Source: Portulaca oleracea (Eukaryota > Streptophyta > Magnoliopsida > Caryophyllales > Portulacaceae). From it: a DNA stretch of 64,000 bases. Within the stretch, counting starts at the first letter, position 1; each line of letters opens with the position of its first letter. The notes beneath the pieces are model-generated. The model was not told the DNA's origin, searched no databases, and saw only the letters and a list, made by a program, of their open reading frames with translations. Where the stretch lies: contig CM055877.1 in NCBI GenBank assembly GCA_029582165.1, positions 27,071,355 through 27,135,354 on the forward strand. Reading direction: 5' to 3'. The translations under genes and the position numbers were made by a program. Positions 22,601 to 34,625 of the stretch are shown here, piece after piece.

Positions 22601-25600
22601 AAGTAGAAAACTCTAGTTGTGAAGAAGATAATTGGGCAGAGTTCGGAATGGCTTGGAAGATGTCTGGTCTCGGAAGATCGATCAAATTAGAAACAAAGTG
22701 AGTGGATTGAAGGTTTGTATGACACTAATAGCCAACAAAGAAAAAAAGACAGTTAAAATTCATATTGAATAGGAGGTGAGACTCAGGTCATTATGCTATA
22801 ATCATGGGGAAAAAGCTTTTTCCTCAATTTTTTTGTAAGTGGTGAGTGTGTAATAAGTATGACTGTCAAGAGTTCAGTTTTCATAAGAATTGAAACATGG
22901 CTCTGGATTCCTGGAGAATGGAGACCTTGTCTTGAAGTATGCTGGTACATGAAACAGAGTTTGATCTGAAATGCTCTAGCAAGTAGCAACAGCTGATAGT
23001 TCTGTCTGTTGCCTTAATCTTTTCTGTAACTCTTCTCATATGAAAACTGAATAGTCTCCAACTTGGAAGTCGGTTCTCTACTAGAAAGAGGTGAGGGGTA
23101 GGTGGCTATTAGAAGTGCTTCAATCCATATGCATTTATTGTTGCCTGATATTATTCTAGTTCCTTCAGTGATTATTTTCTTCAGCTGGTCCATCACCAAC
23201 TCGTAGTTGGAAACTTAGGATAGGTAGGCAAGAGGTCCATGTATTTACATTTATGTTTGGGTTACTTGTTCTAGTTCCTCCGTATATTGATCAAAAATTG
23301 TCCAGCAAAGCTCTATAATTCATTGATCTTGTCGCATTATTGATCAATCAGGAGTAACCTACTAGTTCAGCAATCAGCATTGACTTATAAGTATATTGTA
23401 CATTGAAAAAGGGTTCTTCTGTCCTCGCTGTGTCCTGCCAGGGAGGAGGGTTTTCGTGTTATTACTTATTAGTCTTTCATATGAGCAAGTCTTTATCAAT
23501 TATGTTATCTATGCTGAGCTGTAGAAATGCAATAGAGTTGCAGCGAATTCAAAATGCAATGACTAATGTAACAAGATTTTCATGCCACATAGCAGCTAAA
23601 TTGTGAGCTTGGGGGCTACCTACTTAGATGGTTGTGATTCAAAGTTTTGAGCTGGTAACTGCGTTATATTTACAACAGTCCGCTAGGATCATGATATGCA
23701 GTGGTTGGTACATGGTAGTAGATGTTTTTCTTGTTGGTGGCTATTGTGACTTTGAAGGAATTAGATAGATCCTTATGCCTGTGCCCAACATTAGAAACCT
23801 GCAATGCATGTCTAGAACGCTTCTTTATCGGTAATGTAAAATTTTAAGACAGGACTGGATGAGATGTCACATTGGGAAATTGGTTACTCAGACATTAGAA
23901 ACTAGATCATTTGTTTTTGTTTTATTTAACAGAAATTTTCTATTTTTGACATGGTTGTCCTAGCTGAAAGCACTTCATTGGATTGGGCAAATATATGCTC
24001 GAAGCAATAGCTGCGCACTCATTTCATTAAAACTGGTTCCCTTTGATTAAATGTGTCTCGCTTAGTAAATTTGGTGTTAATTGACTGTATCTTTGATGTA
24101 CTCAGGGCGGCTGCATATACTCAGTCCCACAAATACAATGAAGCTATTAAAGATTGCCTTAAATCCATTGAAATTGACCCTAATTATAGCAAGGCATACA
24201 GTCGTTTGGGTCTTGCTTACTATGCACAAGGAAACTATAGAGATGCAATAAACAAAGGTTTCAGGAAAGGTGATCGTCATTTCTCACTGTCTCTCTCTTC
24301 CTCTTTTATTAATTATTTACGTTTGTGAGTGTGTGTGTGTGTGTGTTTTGTGAGGGGTGGGGGGAGGTAGGAGGGAGGGAGGGTTAATCTGAAGGACATT
24401 GACGATTTTCTTCCTTTCAACAAAGTGCATGCCTTCTTTGATGAAAACAGTGGCTCTGTGATTCATTTTAGGGGATATAGCTGCGTGTAAGTTCCGTGTT
24501 TTTCATCTTGAGGATAGCTTATACATGTGGGGCAAAGTTGTATATAAGTATCTGTTATTGATGCATATACGGCCATTAACTTTATACCCATTAAGATCCT
24601 GCTTTTGTTGACATTTGTGGGTAAGGGTGGCTATTTTTGTTCCTTAGTACATCTGAAGAAAGTCCCGTAACCTGTGTATCTCTATTCTTGTTGAGTATGA
24701 ACTCCACATTTTGAAACTGAGTACTCAACACTTTCATTGTTTTTCTCCCCATTCCCATCCTGTCTTGGTCTGGAAAGTTATTGCGTCTTTTCTGATCCAC
24801 CTCCCTGCTTCTTGCAGCATTGGAATTAGATCCAAATAATGATGCTGTCAAGGAAAACATTCGGGTACATACATCGGTACTCACTTTCTGTTGCTCTATA
24901 GTCTATAGATTTCCTTCTCTTACAATGTCGTTTATCTGTGTAGGTAGCTGAGCAGAAATTGAGAGAAGAGCAAGATCGAAGACAACGGTCTCAGGTAGTC
25001 TGTCTGTTTGGGCCCTAAATAACTGCATTAGATTAGAGGTTTACCAGTTGGATTGGTTGCACTATACTTCACATTGAGTTTTAAGCTTTACCTCTTCAAA
25101 AACCCTCAAGGGAGAGGTCTGGGCTGCAAAAGCCACTTTCAAATCTCAATGTAAAATACACAAAGTTGGTACATGATTACATCCCATTCCAATGGAAAGG
25201 CAATATGGTATCCATAGCTTTGCATGGGTGGTATGATGAGGAGCGTAGTTTATGGCTAAAAAGTCCATTGGTTTTTCTGGCTGCCTAGATGAATAAGGTT
25301 TATTTTTTGTCTTCTGGAAGCATTTTGATTTTTGATACTTGATGTAGCTTCACCTTCAACAAAAGACCATATTTAATACTTGTATTTTGTACCAGGATAG
25401 TAGGAGTCATTTTGCTGGAGGACCAGGGAATCAAGCTCCTTTTGCATCCATGTCGTTTGAAAGTGGCACACTTCCAGCGAATTTAGCAAGCTTGTTCTCC
25501 AACTTGACTGGAAACAGATCGAGTGACCAAAATGGGGAGAGCAGAACAGCTGAGGATAATGATAGTGGAACAAATTCATCATTCACATCGAGATCATTTG

Positions 25601-26102
25601 AGAGCAGTGTTAACCCTGAGGATATTGCAAGCATGTTCATGAATATGACCGGAGGTGCGTTTCAGGGTCAGAATTCTACTGGCGGGACTGCCCACCAAAA
25701 TAACGGCAACAACCCATTTTCATCTATGCCTTTTGATGCGACCACACTCCCTGCTGATTTAGCAGGTATGTTCTCTGTGAATGATCTCCCTCTTCTCAAC
25801 TAGTATCTGGGTCTTTTTCTCTTCTTGAATGCACTCTCTATATGTCTTTGATGTATTAACGAAACAAAAAAGCAGGGATGTTCACGAACATGGGTGGTCA
25901 ACCGCAAGGAGGTGCGAGTGTCAACATTGGTGGGTCGGATGAGCCAGGTATAGGGATCGGTGGTGCAAATATTAGTTTGAACTTTGGGGAGCAAACCCCT
26001 GAGGAATTAACAAGGACTTTGAGATCGGTGATGGGCATGTTTGCTGGCCAGGCAGATCCCCAAAGTAATGGTGATGATCATGGCAGATCTCCCCCAACAT
26101 GA
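13648..26102 (+). CDS. SGT-type tetratricopeptide co-chaperone (11 exons)
   Basis: Spliced CDS: 13648-13720, 19729-19973, 20310-20343, 20934-21070, 21833-21899, 22063-22162, 24106-24269, 24818-24864, 24944-24994, 25396-25765, 25876-26102. All introns are GT-AG and the total, 1,515 nt, gives 504 residues plus TGA. The first exon encodes MAILRTDSPISRRIVSAFLD, the N-terminal SGT dimerisation-type helix. Residues about 186-290 form three TPR repeats (GNKAMQSKLYADAIEQYSCA; then CNRAAAYTQ...AIKDCLKSIEIDP; then AYSRLGLAYYAQGNYRDAI). A charged helix (VAEQKLREEQDRRQRSQ) follows, then a Gly/Asn/Phe-rich tail with three internal repeats. Family members bind Hsp70/Hsp90 C-termini in the cytosol and help handle client proteins. 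It resembles the Arabidopsis gene I know as At4g08320, though the C-terminal region looks longer. Intron 1 (13721-19728) is 6 kb because a copia element lies in it. Confidence 0.9.
14229..14447 (-). repeat. Copia 3' LTR
   Basis: On the minus strand it starts TGTTAGGATA and ends TTTGTTTTCA. It is 219 bp and nearly identical to the other LTR apart from a short indel near 14332 and a few substitutions. Confidence 0.9.
14455..17868 (-). pseudogene. pol: Copia Pol, inactivated
   Basis: The order is protease (around 17600-17650), GAG-pre-integrase (HQRLGH, about 17210), integrase core (VDDFTR about 16990; RSDSA; ERKHKH), reverse transcriptase (15505-16083 then 15210-15647, including YVDDILVTG), and RNase H (CDNQAAIYIAKNHVFHERTKHI about 14570-14690). 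Lesions seen: the protease triad DSGAS reads DSRAS, with a stop three codons upstream of its Asp; a stop in integrase near 16927; frameshifts near 16990 and 15550; a further stop in RNase H near 14902. Three of these lie where a Trp codon or Gly codon would become stop or Arg by G-to-A change, the pattern left by cytosine deamination. Confidence 0.88.
17869..18900 (-). CDS. gag: Copia Gag
   Basis: Intact 343-codon ORF starting MAESPATPTAES. The first two-thirds is a copia-type capsid region (FNGEDFDTWKR, then LWNELSERFGQSNKAKLY), followed by a CCHC zinc knuckle CDHCKRNGHTIEKC near residue 290 and a basic, Gln/Asn/Arg-rich tail. It would form the virus-like particle shell in the cytoplasm and bind element RNA. 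It lies directly downstream of the 5' LTR and primer site. The following pol is in another frame and broken. This is the only uninterrupted gene left in the element. Confidence 0.85.
   Translation of the reverse strand: MAESPATPTAESPAIPSPTPLNRLPIIDPCDPLYIHPSDQPGLSLVAEPFNGEDFDTWKRFATIALSAKYKVALIDGSLPRPAEDSPLLPYWKRGNDMVLSWILNSLSKNIRDSVLYSTLAQDLWNELSERFGQSNKAKLYSVQQEVSKLSQDSLDISSYFTEAKKLWDEVGSVSNFPRCQCGKCTCDPRINKKIEDHFEEQKLLQFLMGLNNSYTTIRGNILMMSPLPSLSQVYAILSQEEKQRQVHDNNQFLSDSATFYASRNNQGGPPRTANDQRRNESKKTLFCDHCKRNGHTIEKCYRLHGFPPNHPRNQNKQQRQQGPPRRVANNAWNEPECVTSSS
18951..19165 (-). repeat. Copia 5' LTR
   Basis: 215 bp. On the minus strand its first two bases are TA rather than TG (TATTAGG against TGTTAGG in the partner), a terminal G-to-A change. 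Confidence 0.9.
24325..24346 (+). repeat. (GT)n microsatellite in SGT intron 7
   Basis: GTGTGTGTGTGTGTGTGTTTTG directly after the exon 7 splice region, followed by a G-rich stretch at 24355-24382. Confidence 0.8.
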
Positions 26103-27120
26103 GTTTTCATTTGTCTGCTTAGAGCAGCAGGATCACACATTTTGTTTGTGAATTGTGATGAATGAGGTTTCATTCCCTTGATTTTATAGGAACCTTGTAC
26201 ATATATATAATAGTACTACCATTTTGCCAGAATTTGCATTGCATTACTCAAGTTTGACAATGTTGTGTGCTCTTATAACTTATTCTGAAATCTTACTGCT
26301 GAATTTTGACCAATTTCCTTTACACCTGTTGTGAAAATAGCATGCAGTCACCGCACAAATAGGAAAGATCTTACTTGAATTGAAAAACCAAAAGGACATT
26401 GTGGCATGGATAACCCACTGTCTTGAAAGTGATTTCAGCTGAGCATCGATGCAAACTCTCTGATGAGTACCTTTCCCCAGGATTACACAGTCTGGTTAAT
26501 ATTGTGCATTCTCCATTAATCAGTTGAAGTAAACGATTAATTGTCCAAATAATTTTGAGAGGAAATAGAAAAGAGATAAGAGAAAGATTGGAATTTTTTT
26601 CTGTGTAAAACAAGTGAAGAAGCAAGCTTGTTTAAATAGAAGAGAAATAGCAAGTAACTGGGCAAAACCTTGAAAATAACAAGACTGCACGATCAAATTT
26701 GGAGGCTACACAATCAATCTTGTAAAGGCAGTGGCTTCGTAAACAAGTGTATTGACCAAAATAGTCAAAAGGACAAAAACCAAGACAGAAAAATGATTTT
26801 TTGTAAAAAGGTGCAAAACCCTGAGCCCGTCCTGATTCATATGAATTGCGGCGACATCGCTTATTCATATGATCCAGAAGCTCGTCCTTAGTTCCTTTAA
26901 TTCAAATATACTACGTAAACTTGACTATTTAGTAGACAGCCTCACTTTATTCTTCCTATGTGGGACATTAAGTTGTTCCCAACAATTAACTAAGGCTTCA
27001 AAAACACTATAACTTTGAGGCTAAATTCAACACCACCTCGTATTATTTTCTAGGTGTCGCCTCTCCCACACACATTATGGGTACCAACTATCAAATTTAT
27101 GTTGGAGTATTTCAAGAGTT
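26103..27120. other. SGT 3' UTR and intergenic, no gene seen
   Basis: The first 200-300 bases are presumably 3' UTR. The rest has only short ORFs of non-coding character, up to the start of the gypsy B1 LTR. Confidence 0.5.
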
Positions 27121-27449
27121 TGTAAGACCCTTGTTTTCCGGGCACGGAAACGCTGCCGAAAGACTTGTCTTGACAAGGTCTTGACAAGCAATGAGAGGGA
27201 TGGATGCCAAGCGAGTTGGGCTAGTGCGGCATTAGCGTGACAAAGGCAAGGCCAGGGAACTTGCCGATGTCGGGAGACAGTTTGGATGACATTTGATTGG
27301 ACGCTTGCGTTGATGGGAGCAAAGTAGTCTGGCTCGCCAAGGCAGTCTGGCTTGCCGAGCAATCCTGGTATGCCAAGGTAGTCTAGCTTGCTGAGGCAGC
27401 CTAGTCTGTCGAGGCAGGCTTGCACGCCAAGACTGCCGAGGTGCGGTAG
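27121..27449 (+). repeat. Gypsy B1 5' LTR, first part
   Basis: Starts TGTAAGACCCTTGTTTTCCG and matches the reverse complement of the outer part of the B LTRs at 37143-38016 and 42560-43386. It stops abruptly at the first base of the gypsy A LTR, so A inserted into it. The continuation is at 35925-36286. Confidence 0.85.
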
Positions 27450-27478
27450 TGTAACATCCCGAAATTTTAGGTGTATAT

Positions 27479-27509
<31 letters not shown>

Positions 27510-27640
27510 TGGTGGTAATAGAAACACCCATAATAATAAGTGTATGTACAATAGGGGCAAGGGTATTGTTAACCGGGTAATCATTATAATACTGGCATAT
27601 ATCAATAGCAATAGTAGCAGTGTTATTAATAATAGTAGTA

Positions 27641-27690
<50 letters not shown>

Positions 27691-28772
27691 GGTAACATTA
27701 GTGTTGTCCCATCTACATCCATAGTGCTGTATTAATATTAATAAAAGTGAGACGGATTAGTAGTGCCAAGACCACTAGGGAAAATTCTAGAACACAAATT
27801 GGGTTGTAATTGCCTAATTCCTAATTTAAAAAAAAGAGACCATTATGCTGTTATATCATGGGTGAGCATCATATTGGTGGGTCATAACTGCCTAATGTGT
27901 CTCCCGATGATAGTATAAATAGCCCATTTTGAAGTGAATATGGACACCACACACAAATCTAAGTATCTACACCTTCAACTACTGCCGATTGTATCCATAT
28001 ATTAAACCAATATTTTCCTACTCTCTAGCAAGCAGACAATCAAGGCCTGTATTTTGGTTTTATGATCTCGATAGTTTAGAGTCAACTCTAAGTGAATATC
28101 AAGTCGAGGTACAGTAAATGTCAACCCCTTCTCGTAAAATTATATTGTTTTACTAACTTATTATTGTTTATTGGATGTCCACAGTATCGTTACTATTATT
28201 GTTATTGTGCCGGTGATCACCTGGTTATTGTTTGCGCGCCTATCGTTATTATCTGCGTGCCTATCGTTTATTGCGCGCCTATCGTTAAACTGCACGCCTA
28301 TCGTTTATTATTGCGCGCCTTTCATTATCGGTATCGTTATTGTTGGACTATCCATAAACACTACTGTTCCCTCTCCCTCATTTGAAACTAAAATGAATTT
28401 CTAAATTATTTTTTACATGGTTGGGTTTATTGTACTGGGATTCCGTTATCATCTTTAAAATTGTTTTATGTTTTCAGGTTGATCGTTGCGATTACATGGG
28501 GTTGACTGTGTGGGACGTTCACCTAGAGTTTCTATGTAGTGTTATCAAATAAATAGAATATGCTCCTATAAGTAATAATTCCCTATATTTTGTAAAAGTT
28601 TAATTTTATTTGTCGGACAATTTAGCCAGTTGATTATTAATAAAGAATGATTTAGTTTTATAAATACTGATACTGTACTGGCCTTGCATGTCCCTAAGAC
28701 ATGCGGGATAACGCCCCATTAAAATTAATTAAATTAATTATTCAGCCTAAAAAAAAATCTCGGGGCGTTACA
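27450..28772 (+). repeat. Gypsy A 5' LTR
   Basis: 1,323 bp, TGTAACATCC...GGGGCGTTACA. It has TATAAATA at about 27914-27921, a (TAA)n microsatellite near 27640-27690 and a short tandem array of GCGCGCCTATCGTTTATT-like units at about 28232-28330. Confidence 0.9.
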
Positions 28773-28789
28773 GTTGGTATCAGAGCCTA

Positions 28790-30087
28790 CGGTTAAAGGG
28801 AATATGGTAAAAAAAAATATAATAATAATAATAATGATAATAGTGGTAATAATCATTAGGTTAAATAACTAAATAAGTAAACCATGAAATAAATAAATAA
28901 ATAAATAACAAGAAGTAGGCTAAAAACTTGCTCACCCGTGGGACAAGGGATTATGCGTTTTATATATGTATCTGTTTGCTTGTTTGTTGTGCCAAAAAAA
29001 TAAAAATAAAAATAAATAAATAAATAAATAAAAAAATGGATAACTTTGGGATTATGACCCGTTAAGGGCTTCTTGCTTGCTGGCTTATATAGACATAACG
29101 GTGAGATGGGATACAATTGTTTTCTTGTGATGGCAAATGTGATTGTGGAAGCAAGTGGTAAGAATTTAAGGAGTAAATAAAAATTTAAAAAAAAAAACCC
29201 AACGTTAATAGAATTTTGTCTCTGACATTGTTTGATTCGCCTAACCTATTAACGAATTAATAGTAACTAGAACTGTATATCCCGTGCAATGCACGAATTT
29301 TTTTTTCATATTTGTATGTGATTTGTTTTGCGAGGTGATTTTATAATAATTATCAATTTAAATATTAATTAAAAAAATATTTTACTTGTTCTAAATGACT
29401 ATTATAATCTCAAATTCTCAACCTTTAATCTTAGGCATTGACACAAATTTGATACTTTGTAATTTATTTTGATTTTAATTCATTTGATACCTTACTTATT
29501 TATGTAATTATTAAATTTACATATTCTTTATGGTGATGTTAATAAAAAAAATTATTTTCTTTTTACAATTATTAAGAAAACATAGAGCAATGATATATGT
29601 TTTTATTTTTTTTGGGAGCTATGTTTTACACTTTAAAATCTCTTGAAATTAAGTTTAGTCTATTTTTCTTTATATTGAGATTGAGATATTATAATAGTAA
29701 ATTTGGAAGAAGAAAGACTAACTAATGAATATTCCTTATAAAAACTCATTAATATTAATTTAATCGTTTACTAATCTGTATTCTCTATATGTATTAGTTT
29801 ATCCTTTTTGAGGTTGAAATTTATGCAACAAAAGGAGTGATAGTTAGGTGGTAATTACCATAAGTTTTCATACTCTTATCTAAGGTTCAAATCTTGTTAA
29901 AAGCAAAATATTTTCTAAAATATCTATTCATAGATTTGGGTTGCTTTGGAAAACCCAGACCTCACAAATTGTTTCTCATAGGTTTGAGTTTCCCTTTGGA
30001 GGACTTGTTTTAATATATAAGTGCTTTTATTTGAGTAATATCTCAACCTAAGTATTTCTTAGTATTACTGCGGTAAATTGTTTCAGG
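28790..30087 (+). other. Gypsy A untranslated leader with inserted repeats
   Basis: About 1.3 kb between primer site and gag ATG without a credible ORF. It contains AAATAA microsatellites (28890-29035), a CCCGTGCAATGCACG word (29282-29296) shared with the repeat at 6950, and a tRNA-like stretch at 29838-29900. The bases just before the gag ATG (TTGTTTCAG) look like a splice acceptor, so the leader may be spliced; this is inference. Confidence 0.5.
29838..30010 (+). repeat. Possible tRNA-derived SINE fragment
   Basis: TAGTTAGGTGG (29841-29851) resembles a pol III A box and AGGTTCAAATCTTG (29883-29896) a B box, about 32 bases apart, as in plant SINE heads. No clear tail or target duplication was found, so this is tentative. 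Confidence 0.35.
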
Positions 30088-31076
30088 ATGTCTAGCACCG
30101 AACCTTTTGACATTGACACCCCATTGAATGTTAGCAAATCGGTCACCAAGTTATCTGACAAGTTTCAAGAGGAGGATATGGCTAACCTCGACCCAAGGAT
30201 CGTGGCCTATATGGTGGAAAGGTTATTTTCCGCCCAAAGTCGACCTTTAGAGAAAGAGGAAGATCCGTACTCCAAGATATTTCAAAGAATCGCCGCTCAT
30301 AAGCCTCCAACATATGATGGCACAGCTGATCCGGTCATACTCGAAGATTGGATCAAGGCCATCGACAAGTTGTTTCTCGCTGTCAAGTGTCCTGTTGAAC
30401 AGCAAGCTGGAATTGCGAGCTATTACCTAACAGGGACTTATGGTGGGACACTAAAAAACACAAGTTGAATGAGGAGGGATTTTCATGGGAAAAGCTAAAG
30501 GAGCTTCTAAGGGAAAAATTCTATCCAGATTTCCTGAGGAAGGAGAAGGAATGTGAATTCATTAATCTGGAGCAAGACAAGATGTCAGTGGTAGAATATG
30601 CAGCCAAATTTATGGAGCTAGCCAGATTCGCAACAGACCTGATACCTAATGATAAGAAGCGCATGGAATGGTTCGAGGAGGGGCTTAACCCAAAACTACG
30701 CACACAAGTGAGTGTCTTCCCCGCAGAGTCGTTCCAGGAGTTGTACAACCGGGCGACTCGAATAGAGAGTGTGAGTCGAATGCTAGAAGAAAAGGCGAGA
30801 CGAAATGCTCGATTTGGAGACTCACAACCAAACTGGAAACCAGGGAAGGCAGACGCCCGACCTATACAACCCCACAACAGGGAGAAGAGGCCACTCCCTG
30901 GGGGATACACCAACAGGCCACTGAAGAAGCCAGAACGAGAGACAAGGCCTGTCTACAATAGGCCACCTTGCAGCTATTGTGGACTCAAGAATCACCCGGT
31001 AGAAAGGTGCCGAAAGAAGTTGGGGTTGTGCCTATGGTGTGGAAGCGCTGAGCACACTATTGCCAACTGCACATGA
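30088..31076 (+). pseudogene. gag: Gypsy A Gag, one frameshift
   Basis: Starts MSSTEPFDIDTPLNVSKS. The capsid region spans two overlapping frames (30088-30468 and 30465-31076), joined by a frameshift near 30436, just where the conserved WW-containing segment starts in the second frame. Two zinc knuckles close the protein: CSYCGLKNHPVERC and CLWCGSAEHTIANC (30968-31073). Gag would assemble the particle and package element RNA. A TGA at 31074-31076 separates it from pol; in most plant gypsy elements gag and pol are one ORF, so this stop is probably a lesion. Confidence 0.8.
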
Positions 31077-31112
31077 GAGAAACAAAAATCAAGGAAGGAT
31101 GAGGCTACTGGA

Positions 31113-34100
31113 GTGCGACAAGGAGATACTACCACGATCAACACCAGTGGAAAGGTCTACGCCATGACCCGTCAGGAAGCGAATACTTCGGGTACGGTGG
31201 TCACTGGAACCCTTCACCTTAACTCTATCCCTATCTTTGTTCTTTTTGATACCGGAGCTTCCCATTCTTTTGTATCTAATGAAATTGTTGCTAAACTCAA
31301 TCTGAGCTCAAGCGAGCAACCCTTAGCCCTAACTGTAAGCCTTCCCCATGGAGAGATAGTTCCATGCCCTAACTTGTACAAAGACTGTCCTATAACCATC
31401 GGAGAAGAAGTACTCCTAGGAGACCTAGTCGGATTTGAATTAAGAGACTTTGATGTGATATTGGGGATAGATTGGTTGGCTAGGCATAAAGCTCACATTG
31501 ACTGTGAAAAGGGCAAGGTTACCCTTAGGAGCCAAACTGGTGGGAAGCTAACCTTTTACGGTGAAGGGGCTCAAACCGAGATCCCAATAGTATCTATGAT
31601 GAAGGTGCGTAGGATGTTACGGAAGGGATGTCAAGGCTTTCTATGCGAGGTGGTCGATACCTCCAAGTCGACCCCTACATTATTAGACATCCCGGTAGTT
31701 AGGGAGTTTCCTGAAGTCTTTCCAAAGGACCTACCCGGATTACCACCAGAACGAGAAGTACAGTTTGAGATTGAGTTAGTACCGGGTGCCATCCCCATCA
31801 CCAAGGCCCCATATCGCATGGCTCCCGCAAAATTGAAGGAATTAAAGACACAACTTGAGGAACTCCTGCAAAAGGGTTTTATCAGGTCAAGTGTGTCCCC
31901 TTGGGGAGCCCCAGTGCTCTTTGTTAAAAAGAAGGATGGAAGCATGAGACTATGCATCGATTATCGAGAGCTTAACAAAATAACCATCAAGAACAAGTAT
32001 CCCCTTCCTCGGATTGATGACTTGTTCAATCAACTCCAAGGAGCTAGCATATTTTCCAAGATTGATTTGAGGACAGGTTACCATCAACTTCGAATTAAGC
32101 CTGAGGATATTCCTAAGACGGCTTTCCGAACCCGATATGGGCATTTTGAGTTTGTAGTGATGCCTTTTGGGCTAACCAACGCTCCTGCCAAATTTATGGA
32201 TATAATGCATCGTGTCCTAAAACCCTACCTTGACCAATTTGTCATAGTCTTCATTGACGACATCCTCATATACTCTAGGACAGAAGAGGAGCACACAGAG
32301 CACTTGAGAAGGGTGCTAGAGCTGTTAAAGGAGCATCAACTGTTTGGGAAGTTTAAAAAGTGTGAGTTTTGGCTTAAAGAGGTGGCATTTCTTGGGCACA
32401 TCATCACCAAGGAAGGTGTAACGGTGGATCCACAAAAGGTACAAGCAATTGTAAGTTGGCCACCACCAACCAATGTTTCAGAGGTTCGAAGCTTCTTAGG
32501 GCTAGCGGGATACTATAGGCGGTTTGTTGAAAGCTTCTCCCGTATTTCCGGGCCTCTTACGAATTTAATGAAGAAGTCCAGCAAATTTGAGTGGACCCTT
32601 GAGTGTGACGCTGCATTCTCAGAGTTAAAGAGGCGCTTGACTACAGTGCCTATTTTAGCCTTACCTCGTCATGCCGAGGGCTTCACCATTTATAGTGATG
32701 CATCCAAGAAGGGGTTAGGGTGTGTACTCATGCAAAATGACAAGGTTATTGCTTATGCTTCTAGGCAACTAAAGCCTTACGAAGCAAATTACCCTACCCA
32801 TGACCTTGAGTTAGCCGCGGCTGTCTTTGCCCTTAAGATATGGAGACACTATTTGTTTGGTGTTCCCTGCAAAGTCTACACGGACCACAAAAGCTTGAAG
32901 TACCTGTTTACCCAACGAGACTTGAACACAAGGCAAAGTCGATGGTTAGAGCTCATCAAATATTATGATTTAGATATCCAATACCAACCAGGTAAAGCCA
33001 ACGTGGTGGCGGATGCCCTGAGCCGTAAATCTTCCCACAACTTTAACGCACTTCTTACTCTACCCCTACCAATACAAAGAGACTTGCAAAGCCTAGGGGT
33101 GAAGTTAAGCCATGGAGGACCCAATGGGAGACTTGCGGCAATAGAAGTAAGACCTACCTTCATAGATGATATCGTTCAAGCGTAGGACGCAGACCCCATG
33201 TTGAAAAAGATCAAGGAAGAAATGAACCAAGGAGGCGCTACGGGTTTCATAATTCACGAAGATGGGTCACTTAGGTTCCAGGGTCGCTTGTGTGTCCCTA
33301 ACCATAGAGGCCTTAAAGACAAGATCTTGTCGGAAGCTCACCAAACCCCTTACTCTGTCCACCCTGGAGGTAATAAGATGTATAAGGATCTCCGACAAAG
33401 GTTTTGGTGGAGCAACATGAAAAAAGAAGTAGTAGAGTTCATGTCGAAATGCTTGACTTGCCACAAGTAAAGTTTGACCATCGTCGGCCTGCGGAGGAGA
33501 TGAGGTCCCTCGAAATTCATGTGTGGAAGTGGGACCCTATATCCATGGATTTTGTCATGGGTTTACCTAAGACCCAAAGTGGAAAAGATGCTATTTGGGT
33601 GATTGTTGATCGTCTCACCAAATCAGCCCACTTTCTTGCCATTAACGAAAAATGGAAGGTTGAAAACTTGGCAAGAATATATATAGGAGAGGTGGTTAGA
33701 CTACATGGGGTCCCAAGCGACATTGTATCTGATAGGGACTCTAGATTCTTGTCCCGAGTTTGGACGGCTCTCCAAAAAGCTTTGGGTACGAAGTTAAACC
33801 TTAGTACCTCTTACCACCCCGAGACAAACGGGAAAACAGAGCGAACCAACCAAACGTTGGAGGATATGTTACGAGCATGCGTACTGGACTTCCAAGGTTC
33901 ATGGGAAGAACACTTGCCATTAATCGAATTCTCCTATAACAATAGCTACCATGAAAGCATAAAGATGGCCCCTTTTGAAGCCCTATACGGGCGAAGATGT
34001 AGGTCCCCACTGTGTTGGAGTGACATAGACGAAACCCTAATATTGGGTCCAGAATTGATCCAAGATGCGGTTGACAAGATTAGAAAAATCCAGGACAATA

Positions 34101-34560
34101 TAAGGGCAGCCCAAGACCGATAAACGAGCGTAGACCCTTGGAGTTTAAGGTTGGGAGTAAGGTGTTCTTGAAGGTGTCTCCCTCTAAAGGGATCATGAGG
34201 TTTGGGAAAGTAGGAAAGTTGAGCCCCGATATGTGGGACCCTATGACATTCTCGAGCGGGTAGGGTCAGCGGCCTATCGGCTCGCATTACCACCGGAACT
34301 TTCAAAGGTCCATAACGTTTTCCATGTGTCGCAATTAAGAGAATATGTTCCCGATAAGAACCACCAATTACGACATGAACAGATTGAGATAGCAGAGGAT
34401 TTGACATACGATGAGTGGCCTATTCGCATCTTAGATCGTCGAGAGAAGCAACTTAGGAACAAGGTGATACCTTTAGTAAAGGTGTTATAGGCCAATCATT
34501 CCACCGAAGAAGCGACATGGGATACCGAGTCTCACATGAGGGCCAAATACCGAAACTTAT
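31113..34560 (+). pseudogene. pol: Gypsy A Pol, several lesions
   Basis: A 690-codon frame (31113-33185) contains the aspartic protease [12 protein letters not shown] (about residues 45-56), reverse transcriptase with [10 protein letters not shown] near residue 380, and RNase H with [11 protein letters not shown] near residue 525. After a stop at 33183 come the integrase zinc finger (33340-33470, HPGGNKMY...CLTCHK), a frameshift, then the integrase core (33404-34123, with VIVDRLTKSAHF, SDRDSRFL and TERTNQTLE giving the three acidic residues). After another stop and frameshift, a C-terminal chromodomain-like segment (34233-34490) ends at a TAG where a Trp codon is usual. The enzymes would copy RNA to DNA and insert it, but this copy cannot make a complete polyprotein. 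Confidence 0.85.
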
Positions 34561-34625
34561 TCATCTAAGGTACATTCTTTAATTTTTACGTTTCGAGGGC
34601 GAAACTTCTTTTAAGGGGGATGGAC

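Noticed and set aside
27075..27722. 215-codon minus-strand ORF with poly-Leu
   Set aside because: It is the antisense of a (TAA)n microsatellite and LTR sequence of gypsy A and B.
28092..28385. 97-codon ORF in the gypsy A LTR
   Set aside because: Lies over the LTR tandem array and is repeated with changes in the 3' LTR; composition follows the repeat.
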